In this document: positions 19,078-31,419 of the stretch, in pieces
Numbering within the stretch: the stretch's first letter is position 1
Layout: each line of letters opens with the position of its first letter
Source: Dirofilaria immitis
Lineage: Eukaryota; Nematoda; Chromadorea; Rhabditida; Onchocercidae
Length of the DNA stretch: 64,000 nt
NCBI GenBank assembly: GCA_024305405.1
Contig: JAKNDB010000092.1
Location: forward strand, 3,308,501-3,372,500
Reading direction: 5' to 3'
Made by a program: the position numbers and the translations under genes
The notes under the pieces: generated by a model
What the model saw: the letters and a program-made list of their open reading frames with translations, nothing else
Database searches by the model: none
What the model was told of the DNA's origin: nothing

Positions 19078-21167
19078 TTTCGATGATCACTGAAATATCT
19101 GCTATCATATGAACAGCATAGAAAACAATAGAAAGAAACAAGAAGGGATTGGAATATCTATCATCAATGAACTGTACAGAAGAAAAATTGTGATAAGAAG
19201 GAAACGATTGAAATTTTTCATGAATTACAGAGGAAAATGAATTTAAAAGTAGATAATAATCAATGAAAAATTCTTTCTTATCAGTGAAGCAATATAATGC
19301 GAATAAAAACTGAAACAATGATTATAAGCTAGAAAATTGCCATCTCGAAAAATTTTTTACTCCAGTCATAGTCATATCATTTTGCATTTTGTACGCTATT
19401 GTATAAAAAAATATATCTTATCCAAAATAAGTATATGCTTTAGAATTTATAGCACATAAATATGATAATAATGGCTAAAGAATGTATCATTTATTATTTA
19501 AAAATATCAATATAAACTCTACAATTAACAGAAAATCGATGGTATATTAATATTAATATATTATTTGTGGTTCAAATATTTGAACGAATTAAAACAGTAA
19601 GTCAATTAATACCAGTCTGCTTTGACAGCTTCAGATATTAGGAAGATTATTAAGCACTAGTAAGATTATCTAAGAAGCTGCTGCATATTTTTTAAATTAA
19701 TCTACAAAAACTCTCCACCCGAGCACACTATCCTCAGAGAAAGAATAGCATTTCAATTCAAATGATGTTTAAATCCATTTCTTCCCGCTTGCACCTCACT
19801 TCGAAACGTGAATGACTATTAAAGCTTTATATCATTCAAATATGAAGGGGTTGATTTGTTCCAATTGTTTTATGTCGGGTATGCTTCGTTGGATAATTGA
19901 AAATAATAATTTATTTTGATGAATGAGATAGATGCTTAAAGACAGTCATAATCGAATATATTACTTCATATAAGTGGCTTAAGTGCTCGTGAAGCGAGTC
20001 TCCGAAACCAATAATTTACCATTTACACCTATATTTGATTATTGAGTGCTAGTATGATTATATATCAAGATGTCCTGTTTATCTCTGTACTTCATCTATG
20101 GCCAATAAACTCGATTTATTTGATGGGTAGTACCGTACCTGAAACATATTTGTCAACTTCCGTCTCTCCAAACTCAACTACCTTTCATCCTTGCTCTCTA
20201 CATCTCCTGTTTTATTACAAATGAGAATGGGAGTGGAATGTTGTGGAATTTTCAGTACAATTGATAAGCGTCTAATGTTGAACTTGGGCATTTAAGATTA
20301 CTTCAATACGAGCTTTCGATACTTGTTTTGAAGACGGTTGCTTCGATAAATGTTTGTAAATGGTATAATCCAATCGTAATGATGGAGACTAGATGATGTT
20401 ATATTTGAGGATTATCTACAATTTTCTTTTTCTCAGTTTTACCTAATGTGTCTCTCTCTCTTTTCTTAAATGAGATCGGCAAATCATCAGTTGTTGCATC
20501 CATAAATCTGTAACTGATTTACTGATCTTATCAGTATGATTAACTAATTTACTCATAACTTTATTTATTTATTAGTAGAGAGGAATTTGCTTAAGTGAAT
20601 ACTCTCAGTGGCAGTCTGAACTCATTCATTTTTCAATCCATTTATTGTTCTTTGTCATCTCTCCATTCATTTTCATTTTCCATCGCCGTATCAAATCTGG
20701 TGTCTCTCACAAATACTTCAGGTCATTGTTCTTGATTCTTAATTCTTACCTTTTTGATTGAAGTTATTATTTCTTTTCTTGAGAAATGGTATACTTCTAC
20801 CGTTTACTCCAGTATGGATTCAGTTCTTTTATTATCAGATGAACTATTTTTCGAAAAATGATCGTGGACGTTATTGTAGACAAGATTTGTCTTGAAATCA
20901 GGTTTAAAAAAACTTAATGACAGCTCTTTCCTTCAATTTATGGCTAGATTTGTGTCTTATAAAATCATAAAGATAAAGCGGTAGGACAGCTATATATTGA
21001 AATATATCAAACATATCTGGATGAGGCGATTTTGATCATATCAGCAATTAGTTTCACTCGTTGTTATCCATTATCAGTTACTTAATTCGAACATTTGATG
21101 CTTTGACATTAAATCAAAGAATTTATAATTATTCAGATTTTCGTCTTCGCTTGATGCAATTTCGAAA
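19078..21167. promoter_or_regulatory. Shared divergent upstream region, MCM7 and CDK2-like gene
   Basis: About 2.1 kb between two start codons pointing away from each other. No exon is supported. At 19782-19788 there is ttcccgc, matching the E2F core TTSSCGC, in DNA where CCCGC is rare. E2F control of MCM and cyclin/CDK genes is well known in animals; its use here is inference from one short match. No TATA box or spliced-leader site can be assigned with confidence. Confidence 0.35.
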
Positions 21168-23597
21168 ATGGCACGGACAATAAATATAAGTGAGCTTCAT
21201 AAAGAACCATCATCGTTTATTGTTGGGCCATATAAATTTACAAACTATCAACTAATAGGGGAGGAACATACGGTACTGTCTACAAGGCATATGATATTAA
21301 GCAACAGACACATTTCGCGGTGAAAGTGATCAGGTTGGACAGGTATGGTTTGACTTAATTAAATCATTGCTTAATTTATTTCATAATACATTATTACACA
21401 CTTATGCAAACAAGTAAACAAGCTTTATTATTTCACTTTATGCATTTGTCTTATTTATTGACTATTGCTAATCTGAATTACTGCATTACCTTAGAATATC
21501 GGTATTTCTTTTTCAGTCGAGAAGGTGTGCCTGGGACTTGTCTTCGAGAAGTATCAATTTTGAAAGAACTAACTCATCCAAATATCGTTAAAATTCATAG
21601 CGTTATCCCAAGTAACGGTCAGTGAATGAATGCTTGTTAACACGAAAATATTCGGATCAAAAGCAGTACAATCGTCTCGACCATTTTTGTATAATTTATT
21701 TTCGTGTGAGCTCTGTTTTGCTAGCGAATAAATGGGCTATTGAATAAAATTAAAGCAAAAAAATATTATTTTAATGCTGATCAAAGAATGATTGACTATA
21801 CCAAATCCTAACTGCTTAGTCAACATTCAAATATATATAGGAGTATTTATTTCTTCGTGCAGGAGAAAGTTTTGGTGATTTTAGTATTTATTTATTAGAG
21901 TATTACATAGTTGGTCTATATATTATTTTGCAGGGTGCAAGAAAATTTATTTGATCTTCGAACATATTGATTATGATTTGAAAATGCTTATTGAAAAACT
22001 TCGACCAAAACCACTGCCAATGCCTTACATCAAAGTAATTTAATACGACGAATTTTTTGTTGAAAATGCTTCATTTCGGGAATAATTTAATGAGAAGAGC
22101 TTCTAATTTCAACTATTTGCGAACAGGCAGTTTGATGTTAGTATTACCATGAAAATTTAGAGTTTCTTGTGGCAGTTACTTCGTGCTCTTACTCTCTGCC
22201 ATACAAATCGAGTACTACATCGAGACTTAAAACCACAAAACATTCTTGTTGCTATAAATGGCACTGTAAAAATTGCTGATTTTGGTCTTGCACGTTCTTT
22301 TACAATACCTTCAAGATGTTATACGCATGAGGTAATTCACTTAGATACTCACTAATTCTATTTTTCATTTATTTATTTATATATTAACGTTAGTATAATC
22401 TGAACTGTATACTATTTATATAGCTTTCTTGATAGCATATAAATCCATAAAACATTTTTAATTGGGAGAAAGTTTTCAAGGTGGTGTAAATACTTTTAAG
22501 CTTTAACGGTTATCAGTCATCATGTTTCAATTTATGGTCGCAAATATTTGAATATAATCTAGGAAAATATACAGAGAAAACTGAATTTGACAGTCGAGAA
22601 AAGTCAGTTTCAGAAAGTGTCTTTATTTTTGTAGTTTTTTTTCTGAAGGTCGCTAATTTGGAAATCAATTGGGATATGTAGTTTTTTTGCAGATAGTAAC
22701 TTTATGGTACCGTGCACCAGAAATTCTACTCCGCTCAAGATACTATTCGACGGCAGTCGATATATGGAGCCTGGCTTGTATATTTGCTGAGCTGGTCACT
22801 TCGGAGCCGCTTTTTCATGCAGATACTGAAATTAGTCAACTGCTTAAAATATTTAAAATCCTAGGAACTCCTACTGTAGAAGTGAGTTGGATACATTTAT
22901 TTATAATTTTCGTACGCTCTGTACTCTTTCTTAGAAGACAAGAATTGATTTATTTCCGAATTAATCTCAATGATAATAGATATCATAAATACATGCCCCA
23001 AACAAAAGATGTTTTAGATTTGGCCTGATTTGTTAAATTGCATTGATTACAAAAGTAGTTTCCCGAAATGGACAGAATGCATTTTAGCAGAATGCGTACC
23101 AGGTCTGGATAGTGACGGCCTAGATTTGCTTGCGGTAAAAGTTGTTTTAAATCAATAAATTATTGTAATTGCGTATTTCTCATTTAAGTCAGTTATTGAG
23201 GATATAACTTGGTGGAGATAATGCAATTAAGCAAATCTTAAAACTTGAATACATGTGCTAATCGAATTATGCTTCTATTGTCCGATGTATTCAGGTGTAA
23301 GAAACCGCTGATATTTGCTTGTGGACATTTTAAAAATCAGTGGTGTTCTTGAGAAAAATTAACCATTAATAATAACAGTTTCCTAATTCATTGTTTATTT
23401 GAAAATACTTTTCCAGAAATTTGAGTTTTTAACATCTCCGATGCAAATTCCAAGAATTCTTTTGGTTATTTTTCTTTCTAATCCCTACTATTTCTTTATC
23501 ATATTTTTTCGCGAATTGGTGCCAATTACAGCAAATGCTGCTTTATCAACCTGAAGTACGGATCACTTCAAAAGCAGCGCTTAGTCATCGTTTCTGA
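21168..23597 (+). CDS. cdk-2: Cyclin-dependent kinase, CDK2-like
   Basis: A Ser/Thr kinase of the CDK1/2 type, activated by a cyclin and expected to act at G1/S. The seven exons are: 21168-21342, 21517-21617, 21934-22034, 22161-22331, 22693-22881, 23018-23134 and 23532-23597. They give about 306 residues with one base restored near 21259, inside the Gly loop [10 protein letters not shown]. Visible features are the inhibitory Thr-Tyr pair in that loop, the catalytic [13 protein letters not shown], the activation-loop YTHE threonine, [12 protein letters not shown] and the C-terminal [23 protein letters not shown] and the C-lobe fit CDK2 better than CDK1, CDK4 or CDK6. The PSTAIRE helix reads PGTCLRE, and about 29 residues precede the kinase fold. 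The assignment to CDK2 rather than another CDK1/2 relative is moderately sure; the kinase call is firm. Confidence 0.88.
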
Positions 23598-25049
23598 GAG
23601 ATGTGCCGATACACATTGAATCGATCACGACATTATTTGGGCCGGTTAGTGAATGACGGATCAAATTTTATAATTTTTTGACAAATTTTTCCCAGGTTCC
23701 AATAAACCCTATGTACATATAATTTAAACATATTTGCTTGTGTTTTTTTTTCACTGCCAAGTTTCATTTCGTGTAGAGCCGCAGCAATAACAAAAATAAA
23801 AGATAATCGATTCTGAATATTATTTCGATACAATAAATCTTTATGCAAAATAATTGCATTTTTTCTCACGTAGAGAAAAACTATTTTCTCTTTTTCCTTG
23901 CAATATATTTCTATCTAAAATAGAATATTTTCATGCTTATAATTATCTCTCGTGATATAACTTATGTACAAAGCAAATTGGATTAGACATATTATGATTT
24001 CCAATAGAAAGACTCACTTTATTTTCTCGAATGTTTATTAGTCAGTATGAATGATTCTTCTTCGATTTTTGAATCGGTAACATTTTATTTGAAGAAACTC
24101 ATCCAGGCATGTTGAAATGAGAAATATTGTGGTTCAGGATACTAAATTCACTTTGCAGAGAGAGAGATCACAATTAAGGCATGTAAAAACTACTAGGTTT
24201 TAAATTTTTCCAAGTAAACGGTTGCAGCGGTTTCCGCTCTTTTATATTTTACCCCACTTATTCCTCCTAAAGTATAGCCGATTAAAAAGAATTGTCAGTG
24301 AAAATCAAAGATGGAAATAGGTTATAATGGATAGGCCACTGAGAAAGTACGTATTATGCTTTTGTGTACAGGAAAAATGGAAAGAGAGGAAAGAAGGCTG
24401 AGATATGCATTCAACGTTTAATCAATCTGTTATCGAAGGTTTTCTTTTATATTTCGTTTTTGTTTTTAAGTTTTCTGTATATCTGTTATATTTTTGTTTA
24501 AATCATGTGACAATAAAATTTATTAAGGGAAATTAAGCAGTGAATAGCTTGGGATTAAAACTCATATCATCGTTTTTGGATAGCAAAAAAAAATAAAAAT
24601 TGCTGCATTGCTACTTAAATGCATCGTCAGGGAAACTTGTACAGAGTTTTTGGATCTTTTCAATTTAATTGAAAGTTTTATAGTGAAAACTTATAAAGCT
24701 CCTGCTCCATCGCCTAGAGACCATTTCTATTCCTGTAATTAATGCCATTTTATAAGAACAATTATTTAACGTTTGTGCGCTAATTACTACAGACGTCTAT
24801 CTATCCAATCGTCAATTTATAACCCAATAATAAAACTAAATTGACTTAGGATAGGATTACGCGTAATTTGAGAAGACAAGCCTATAATTCCTTTTATCTG
24901 AAAAGAATGTCCGGAAAAGACCTTAAAATAATCAGCACTTTACTGCACAGAAGTTAACTGGACATACATTTAACTGAAGTCTCTACATCACAAAACTTAC
25001 GATGCGATATCAATACGTTGATCTTCTCTTCTTTTTTGTTCAATTCAAG
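23598..25049. other. Intergenic region, CDK2-like to RagC
   Basis: About 1.45 kb with no supported exon. The - strand open frame at 23633-23869 has no splice context or motif. Confidence 0.55.
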
Positions 25050-25211
25050 CGTACCAACTGATAGTAGAATAGTGTCTTCGAAAAATACGCAAGCTGTTGG
25101 CCTTTTCGGATATCATGGATGGCGCAAATTGCAGTTGGATTGCAGATGCAAAATTGGGTCGGGTAATCGAATATTGTCTTACATTGAGTGCCAATACGAG
25201 TTGACGTTGTA
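25050..25211 (+). CDS. Unassigned open segment upstream of RagC
   Basis: This stretch is richer in GC than its surroundings. It is preceded by a possible acceptor (ttcaattcaag) and stays open in more than one + frame, for example AFSDIMDGANCSWIADAKLG in one and QAVGLFGYHGWRKLQLDC in another. That pattern fits a real exon with a base missing, or an old exon. A second acceptor (ttattccag, ending 25323) lies 52 bases before the RagC ATG and may instead be the trans-splice or 5' UTR acceptor of RagC. I do not recognise the protein. Confidence 0.2.
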
Positions 25212-25375
25212 GCGTGATTTCATTTACGTATACTATGAATGTTAATAATTGAGATTTTTGGAAATATTATAATGTAAAATTAATTAAGCAGAAAAAGTGT
25301 TTCAAACTCTCCGTTTATTCCAGGAACACAAAGAAGATTTGGATAATGTGACACAAGATCTTCTGAGGTGAAACG

Positions 25376-28235
25376 ATGTGGAACGATGATATCGGTGAAT
25401 TTGATTATGGTTGGGCGGATGATTCCGATGAAATATCTGAATCACAAAAACCGACTATTGTATTAATGGGGTTGAAAAGGTTCCTGCATTGTATTGTCAA
25501 AATTATTATCAAAAATTGAAAGAGTTAGAAGCTAACATCAGCAGTATTTATACTGTGAAGTGGGGTTATTATCTTAATGTTATAAGCAAAAGTTATCTTA
25601 TGAGATCAATAAATATGAAAGTGAAACCATATGGAGACGCACTCGGATTATATTCTATTATCTCATTATATATTTCTAGGAGCGGGAAAACATCGATACG
25701 AAAAGTTGTTTTCAACAAAATGTCGCCGAATGAAACATTGTTTGTTGAGAGTACACCGCGCGTAACAACGGAAACTGTTAAAGGATCTTTTATTAATTTT
25801 GAAGCAATCGAATTTCCTGGTCAGATGAGTCCTTTTGATAATGCAATGAAACCTCACAATACATTTGCTCGATGTGGCGCTCTCCTTTTTGTCATTGATG
25901 CACAGGTTTATAACGGCTTTTAATTGTTAAGAGAACATTCTGTATATTTTTATAATATGGAGCTTATTGAAAATTGCTCAGTGAGTTTTTATTTCTTTTC
26001 AGAAGGTTCCATTTCATTATTTTATGTATGAAGACGATTTTCAGGATGACTATTCTGAAGCGTTAAAAAAATGGCCGAATATTTCAAAAAGCATATGAAA
26101 TTAATAAAAAAATTAAATTCGAGGCGAGCTATTTTTCTAAAATTTTGAATTTGCTAAAAATGTCTATCCATTGCATACAATTAAGATTGAGGTAATTTGA
26201 AATTCTAAAGCTTATTTAACATGCTAGTTATTATATGTCTACTTAATTGGAAAATTTAAAAAATTCTAAGAATTTAAAAAAAAACTTCATCCTTTTAACT
26301 TGTTGGAATAGATAAAGCTTTCAACGCGATATAATACTTGAAAATGAAAGTTAAAGAAATTAATCAAATTTGGATAGAAAATTAATAAAATTGTGCTTAA
26401 TAAGAAATGTTAAATCTATATGTCATCTTATATATGCTCTATAATAATGAAAATTTCCAGTCATTTTTAAATGTTTCCAACAAATTGACCTTTTTATGAG
26501 CTTTTTTCTGTTGATGTTAATTCAGCCCTGAATATATGAAAGAATTCATGTCATATAAATTCGAGACTTTTAAAATGTGTGTTAGATATATTTCCAAAAA
26601 CCATTAAATTTGATATTCTGTTAGTTTTTAGAATGCTTTTAATTTACACTATTTGTAGGTATTTATTCATAAAGTGGATGGTCTAAATGAGGAGATCAAA
26701 TTAGAAACACAACGCGATATATTTCAAAGGGTGCAAGATGATCTTCAAGATGATGGCCTCGATAAAGTCCATGTAACGTACGTTTTAGAACATGTTTTGA
26801 TCATCCAATCATTTTATCCATTCAAGATATGATACTTCACTAGTAATTTGAGACACGATTGCAACTGTTATATACTTGGCACAAAAAAATCGTTGCATTT
26901 ATTTCAGGTACCATCTGACTTCTATTTATGACCATTCAATATTCGAGGCATTTAGCAAAGTAGTACAAAAGCTTATAAAACAGTTATCAACTCTTGAACG
27001 ATTACTAGACATTTTTAATCAGGCAAGCATTCATTCATTTTTTTGGAGATTATTCTGTTCTTCAAATTGCTTTATTATCATTTCATTTTTATTTTGTGAA
27101 ACATTAATACGAATCGACACAAATTTATTTCTGAAAAACTAAAGTCATTTGTTTCTAAGTAACGCTTTTTATTAAGTATTTTCCAACAATTTTTGTGATA
27201 AATCTGAATTCTGAAAAACTACAAGTATTTGCAATTATTGCACAAGTTGCAAATTCAGATAGACATTATATTACAGGGCTCAAATGTTGAAAAGGCATTT
27301 CTTTTTGATGTAGCAAGCAAAATATATATAGCGACTGACTCATCACCAGTTGATATGGCAACATATGAACTTTGCTGTGATATGATTGATGTAACCATTG
27401 ATATATCTTCTATATATGGGTGAGTGTTTCTAATCAATTTATCAATTAAATTTTATTCAATTTTTCTCTTGCAATAAGAAAATAGAGTTTTTATGATGAA
27501 ACAGTAATTTTTATATGTTTAAAAGCAAAGTATTGTTACAGGTGTTCAGATGACTTATCGTGCGCGGTATTTGATTCCCAATCATCTGCAGTTATTCATT
27601 TGCGAACTGATCAGGTGTTATTTTTACGGCAGGTATTCTCTGACTATCCACATTCCATTTTATTCAAATTAGGACTCTGCATATAATAAAATGTGATTTT
27701 TGGTAAAATCTCAGGAAAAGCAATTTAATTTGTATCTAAAATTTTAATTTCTCGTTTTTTTTCTGTCGGTTTTATTGTTGTATAACCTGTTATCTTATTT
27801 TTACCACTATTCCTATAGAAAAAGAAGTTACAGGTCAATATGTTCCTTGCTCTTGTCGGTATCATACGATCTGAGAATTTCGAGAAACAAGGCCTCATTG
27901 ACTACAACTTCCAATGTTTTAAAGGAGTAAGCTTCATTATATAAAGCCTTTTCTTGAAGATCAAAATTTGATTAATTTTCGCCACGAAAAAGTGAACTCT
28001 GGACACAACTCAAGCCAAATTTGGCAGGTATCTTCGAGTGGGATCAGCATAAATTTTTAGATTTTGAAAGGACTTTAATTGTTTAGATTAAAATTATTGA
28101 TTTTTAGTTGGGAATTATTTTCAAAACGAAATCATGAAAGTTTTTAATTTCTGTATCGGAGAAATTTGGTATATTTGAATTTTGCAGGCTATTGAGCGTG
28201 TATTCCAAATTCGAAATAGACTGAACCTAAGATGA
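25376..28235 (+). CDS. ragc-1: Ras-related GTP-binding protein RagC/D
   Basis: A Rag GTPase of the RagC/D class. It pairs with RagA/B on the lysosome and recruits mTORC1 when amino acids are present. The nine exons are: 25376-25479, 25680-25905, 26003-26123, 26659-26777, 26908-27022, 27277-27419, 27542-27632, 27819-27926 and 28188-28235, about 358 residues. Visible motifs are the G1 loop GLKRSGKTS split by the first intron, the switch region FPGQMSPFD, the G4 motif [25 protein letters not shown], and a C-terminal roadblock-type domain with [20 protein letters not shown] and [11 protein letters not shown]. Exon 3 lacks two single bases (the A run 26064-26070 and near 26090); restoring both makes its phase exact. 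Introns 3 and 5 start with GC (after 26123 and 27022). The convergent neighbour, 5.6 kb away, is TSC1. Confidence 0.95.
26124..26125 (+). other. GC splice donor, RagC intron 3
   Basis: The exon ends ttcgag and the intron begins gcgagc; the next exon follows ttgtag at 26658. Joining them gives [11 protein letters not shown], the conserved RagC reading, so the site is fixed by homology and phase. Confidence 0.85.
27023..27024 (+). other. GC splice donor, RagC intron 5
   Basis: The exon ends aatcag and the intron begins gcaagc, the classic GC-AG consensus. The acceptor ttacag ends at 27276. The joined reading is [16 protein letters not shown], matching RagC. Confidence 0.85.
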
Positions 28236-30850
28236 ATAATTCGAGTCGATAATCTAATGAATCTATACACGCTACATTTTTTGAATAATATTTTGTGCGT
28301 TTTGTTCATTTTAAAAATGTTTGAATTTATAAAGATATTCTTGCGTCCATTATTGACCATCAAAGAATCGTAGTACTTTTTCTCATTTAATTTACATTAT
28401 TCTCCTTCTTTTCTAAAAATCTATGAAAGAAGTTAATGTAGTTTAGTGCATTTTTCTTAGATAAAATATTTCCCATATGAAACATGATTTAGCTTGGGAA
28501 AAGTGCACTGATTTGATGTGAATAATTTTTTGCATATTTTTGGAAGTCCAAAGAATTCTATATAATTAGAACAAAACATATAAAATCTTAAAAATAGTGC
28601 TTTATGTCATTTAAAATGAAAGCATTCTTTCTTAATCAATCCTGAATAGCACGATTAGGCTTTTCGAAACAGTGCTTGCTGAAATCGTACACGTGTTTTT
28701 AATTTGAATAATAGGAACATTTCCATTGTAAAGAATATTATATCAAAATTATTTGAATTCTACAGTAAACCTTAGTGGCCATAAATATATAAACTGTTCC
28801 ATATTATCTGATTCTTTCTTTTTCATTTACTGAAAAAGGAATCCCATCATACATTCCCGACAAAAACAAAGCAAAGAAAGTAGTAAAAAGTTTTATTGTA
28901 TTTTTAGTTGGTTTTATTTATTTCTGAATAATTTTAATTCAAGGGTAAATAATTTCTGGAAGAAAGTGATGAACCTCTGACTTTCGAATGCTCGGCTTTT
29001 GTTGTCCAGATTTTGACTGTTTCTTGTGCATTCGTTGTCATGTTTCTCTGCGGCAATCTTTTGGAGTGATATGTTGATAAATTTGAGTACGCGAATTCAC
29101 AGATTAAAAGTTTCTGCAATATCCATCGATTATGATTTTGTAACGAAGTTATGCACGTACATTACTAACAAGGAAGAAATAATGGAAATATTTTCCATGT
29201 TGACTAAATTCAGTATGCATCAAATTTATGAACTAGGAATTTGTGGTCACATACGTTTCTGTGATTAAAATCTTATACAGTAAAATTAATTTTAAGAGTT
29301 AGTAATGTAAATAACATACTACAGCGTTTTTAATATATATTTATCGAATTTAATATTATGTTTGTGGGGAAAGCATAGAGGATATTAAAAGGAATAACTG
29401 ATCAACTAATATGTAGCGAGAGCAAATAAAGCAACATTTTACCCATCACAACAATTTCTGATATGAGATATTTGATAAATTTAGAGATAAGATGAAGGAT
29501 TTTGTTTGCAACATGTATCCTTCAACTCATACTTTTAAATATCTCACCGGAGTCAAATAAATTTAGCAATAATTGTTTAAGGAATATTAGACTATCCTTA
29601 TTAATAATGAAGGTGCATATAACTATGGCATCAATTATTCATGCAACAAAAATATAACGGTTCCATAAAACAAGAATACAATTGAGGAACCCAAAAGCAG
29701 AAATATGAAATTTCTACTTTTCAATTTATAGATGATAAAACTAGCAAGCTTTTTAAGTTGCGAAAGGTCATGAATTGTCAATTAGGTCTCGAGACAAGTG
29801 TCGTTCTGTTGGCATTTAAAGTGGCACTTCGTAACGGCACTGAGATTAATGAACGGTTATTTGATTATCAGTCTCACTGATGTTATGAAGAGATCCATTA
29901 CAGCATATTATTAATGGAAGTAAATTTTAGAAGTTTGTTACCTTTGAAAATTATGATATTATTGTTCAGGAGATTGTCAACAACAGTTATATTCAAAAGA
30001 CTTCCGATTATTTATTTACAGAAATAAATTTTTCTCAGTCGTTTTCTTGTCTGGAAAATGCGAAATATTTGTTCGAACATAAATATAAACATTGCAAATC
30101 TAAATTCGAACTTGGATTTGTTTCTTAAATCAAATTAAAATTTCTCCTTTCTTTCAATAATTGATATCTCAATTTCTGCTGTAAATATAAAAAGCAGATT
30201 TCTTTCTTATAACATGAACAAAGGTTAAATGTTTCGTTTTCTAAATTCATTATTTCCAAACATTATTATTTCATACAATTTGCTTTCTCTAATAACTGAA
30301 CCGAACCAAATAACATAAACAAACCACACATATCTCTCTATACAAACCAGGAAATGTATCGCAGCAATATAGCAAGGATAAGCAATTTTCACAGTGCTTC
30401 TTCGAAAACTTGATAACACGATTTTGTTAACGATTCCTATCATTATGTACTAAGCCTAATACATGATCTACTTTGTGTCATCACCAATCCAAGTTTCTAC
30501 CGTCTTGACCCCTTAAAGAGAATATATAATCATTAATGTGCTATGATGAATGGATGTTTAAAAAAGTATGCGGTTACCAGAATATGGAGATTATATTGTA
30601 GAAGATAATTTCCTAAAGAAATTTTAAAGTTTGCTAATTTAAAATGTAAAAGATCATAGACTAAAATAAAAGCGTTATTTTACTTTAAAATATTCCATTT
30701 CGAACTGCAAATTTAATCATAAAAAAATCATAACCATAAAAATTTTAATCATAAAAATGAAAAAGTTTATACGAAACTAAATTGGCTGATCGAAAGTTAA
30801 TAGATAAAAAGGCACAAACCATGGCTTGCTATCGTCAGTATGAATTTTTC
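28236..30850. other. Intergenic region downstream of RagC
   Basis: About 2.6 kb. Several 60-80 codon open frames exist on both strands (for example 28121-28363, 29026-29268 and 30225-30443), but none carries motifs or paired splice sites. I see no gene. Confidence 0.5.
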
Positions 30851-30863
30851 CGTGCCATGTGAG

Positions 30864-31415
30864 ATCGCTCGGGTAAAATGAATAAATCAATACTTTCGTC
30901 ATCAAATGGATATTTCTTGCTATAATACAATGTTGTAAATATTCCTCAATATTTGCCTTTGCCTGCGACGATTTGATAAGCCTAACATCAATCACATCCT
31001 CCCACAATTAAACAAAAACAAATGTTTAACCATAAATGTCGATCTCTGACAACAGCAATACCCAACTATGATATTTTCAAATTATTGAATTCAATATTTG
31101 AAATATATCTTTCTTTTCCAAAATTTGTTTTATCACTCTCAAACTAAATTTATATTTTATTGCATTGCGTTTTATTGCTTATCTAATGATGTTAACACAG
31201 AAAAAAACGATTTGTTAACAATCCTTCTTTATTATCTGAATTTTAGAACTCCATGCGGCAAAAGTTAATAACACGTTGATAGCTTTGCGCAATGTCGCGT
31301 CAGCATATTTTTAAGTTTTGCTTCGCTCATATTTTGGTGTAATTTCTTACGAATGACTTTGCCTTGTAAAGCGACTACGGTCGCTGTAGCTTTTACAATA
31401 ATCAAAATTTTAGAA
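30864..31415 (-). CDS. Candidate two-exon gene fragment, unknown function
   Basis: Two GC-richer segments on the minus strand can be joined in phase. The first, about 31415 down to about 31277, reads VALQGKVIRKKLHQNMSEAK, then KNMLTRHCAKLST, and ends AC|gtgtta. The second starts after gatgttag near 30979 and reads LIKSSQAKANIEEYLQHCI, then ARNIHLMTK, before a possible donor at gtattg. The joined segment is basic and probably helical. I do not recognise it; a remnant of a retroelement Gag-like region is one possibility and a small lineage-specific gene another. No start, stop or further exons can be fixed. Confidence 0.25.
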
Positions 31416-31419
31416 GATA

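Noticed and set aside
21168..23597. Kinase as CDK4/6
   Set aside because: The activation segment ([16 protein letters not shown]) and the C-lobe ending [12 protein letters not shown] follow CDK1/2, closest to CDK2.
26064..26090. Programmed -1 frameshifting at the a aaa aaa runs in RagC and the PDZ gene
   Set aside because: The heptamer is a known slippery sequence, but most other breaks in the window lie at non-slippery sites and RagC has a second break 20 bases on; a common base-loss error explains all.
25376..28235. Rag GTPase as RagA/B
   Set aside because: HKVDG, the [15 protein letters not shown] stretch and the C-terminal [11 protein letters not shown] are of the RagC/D class.
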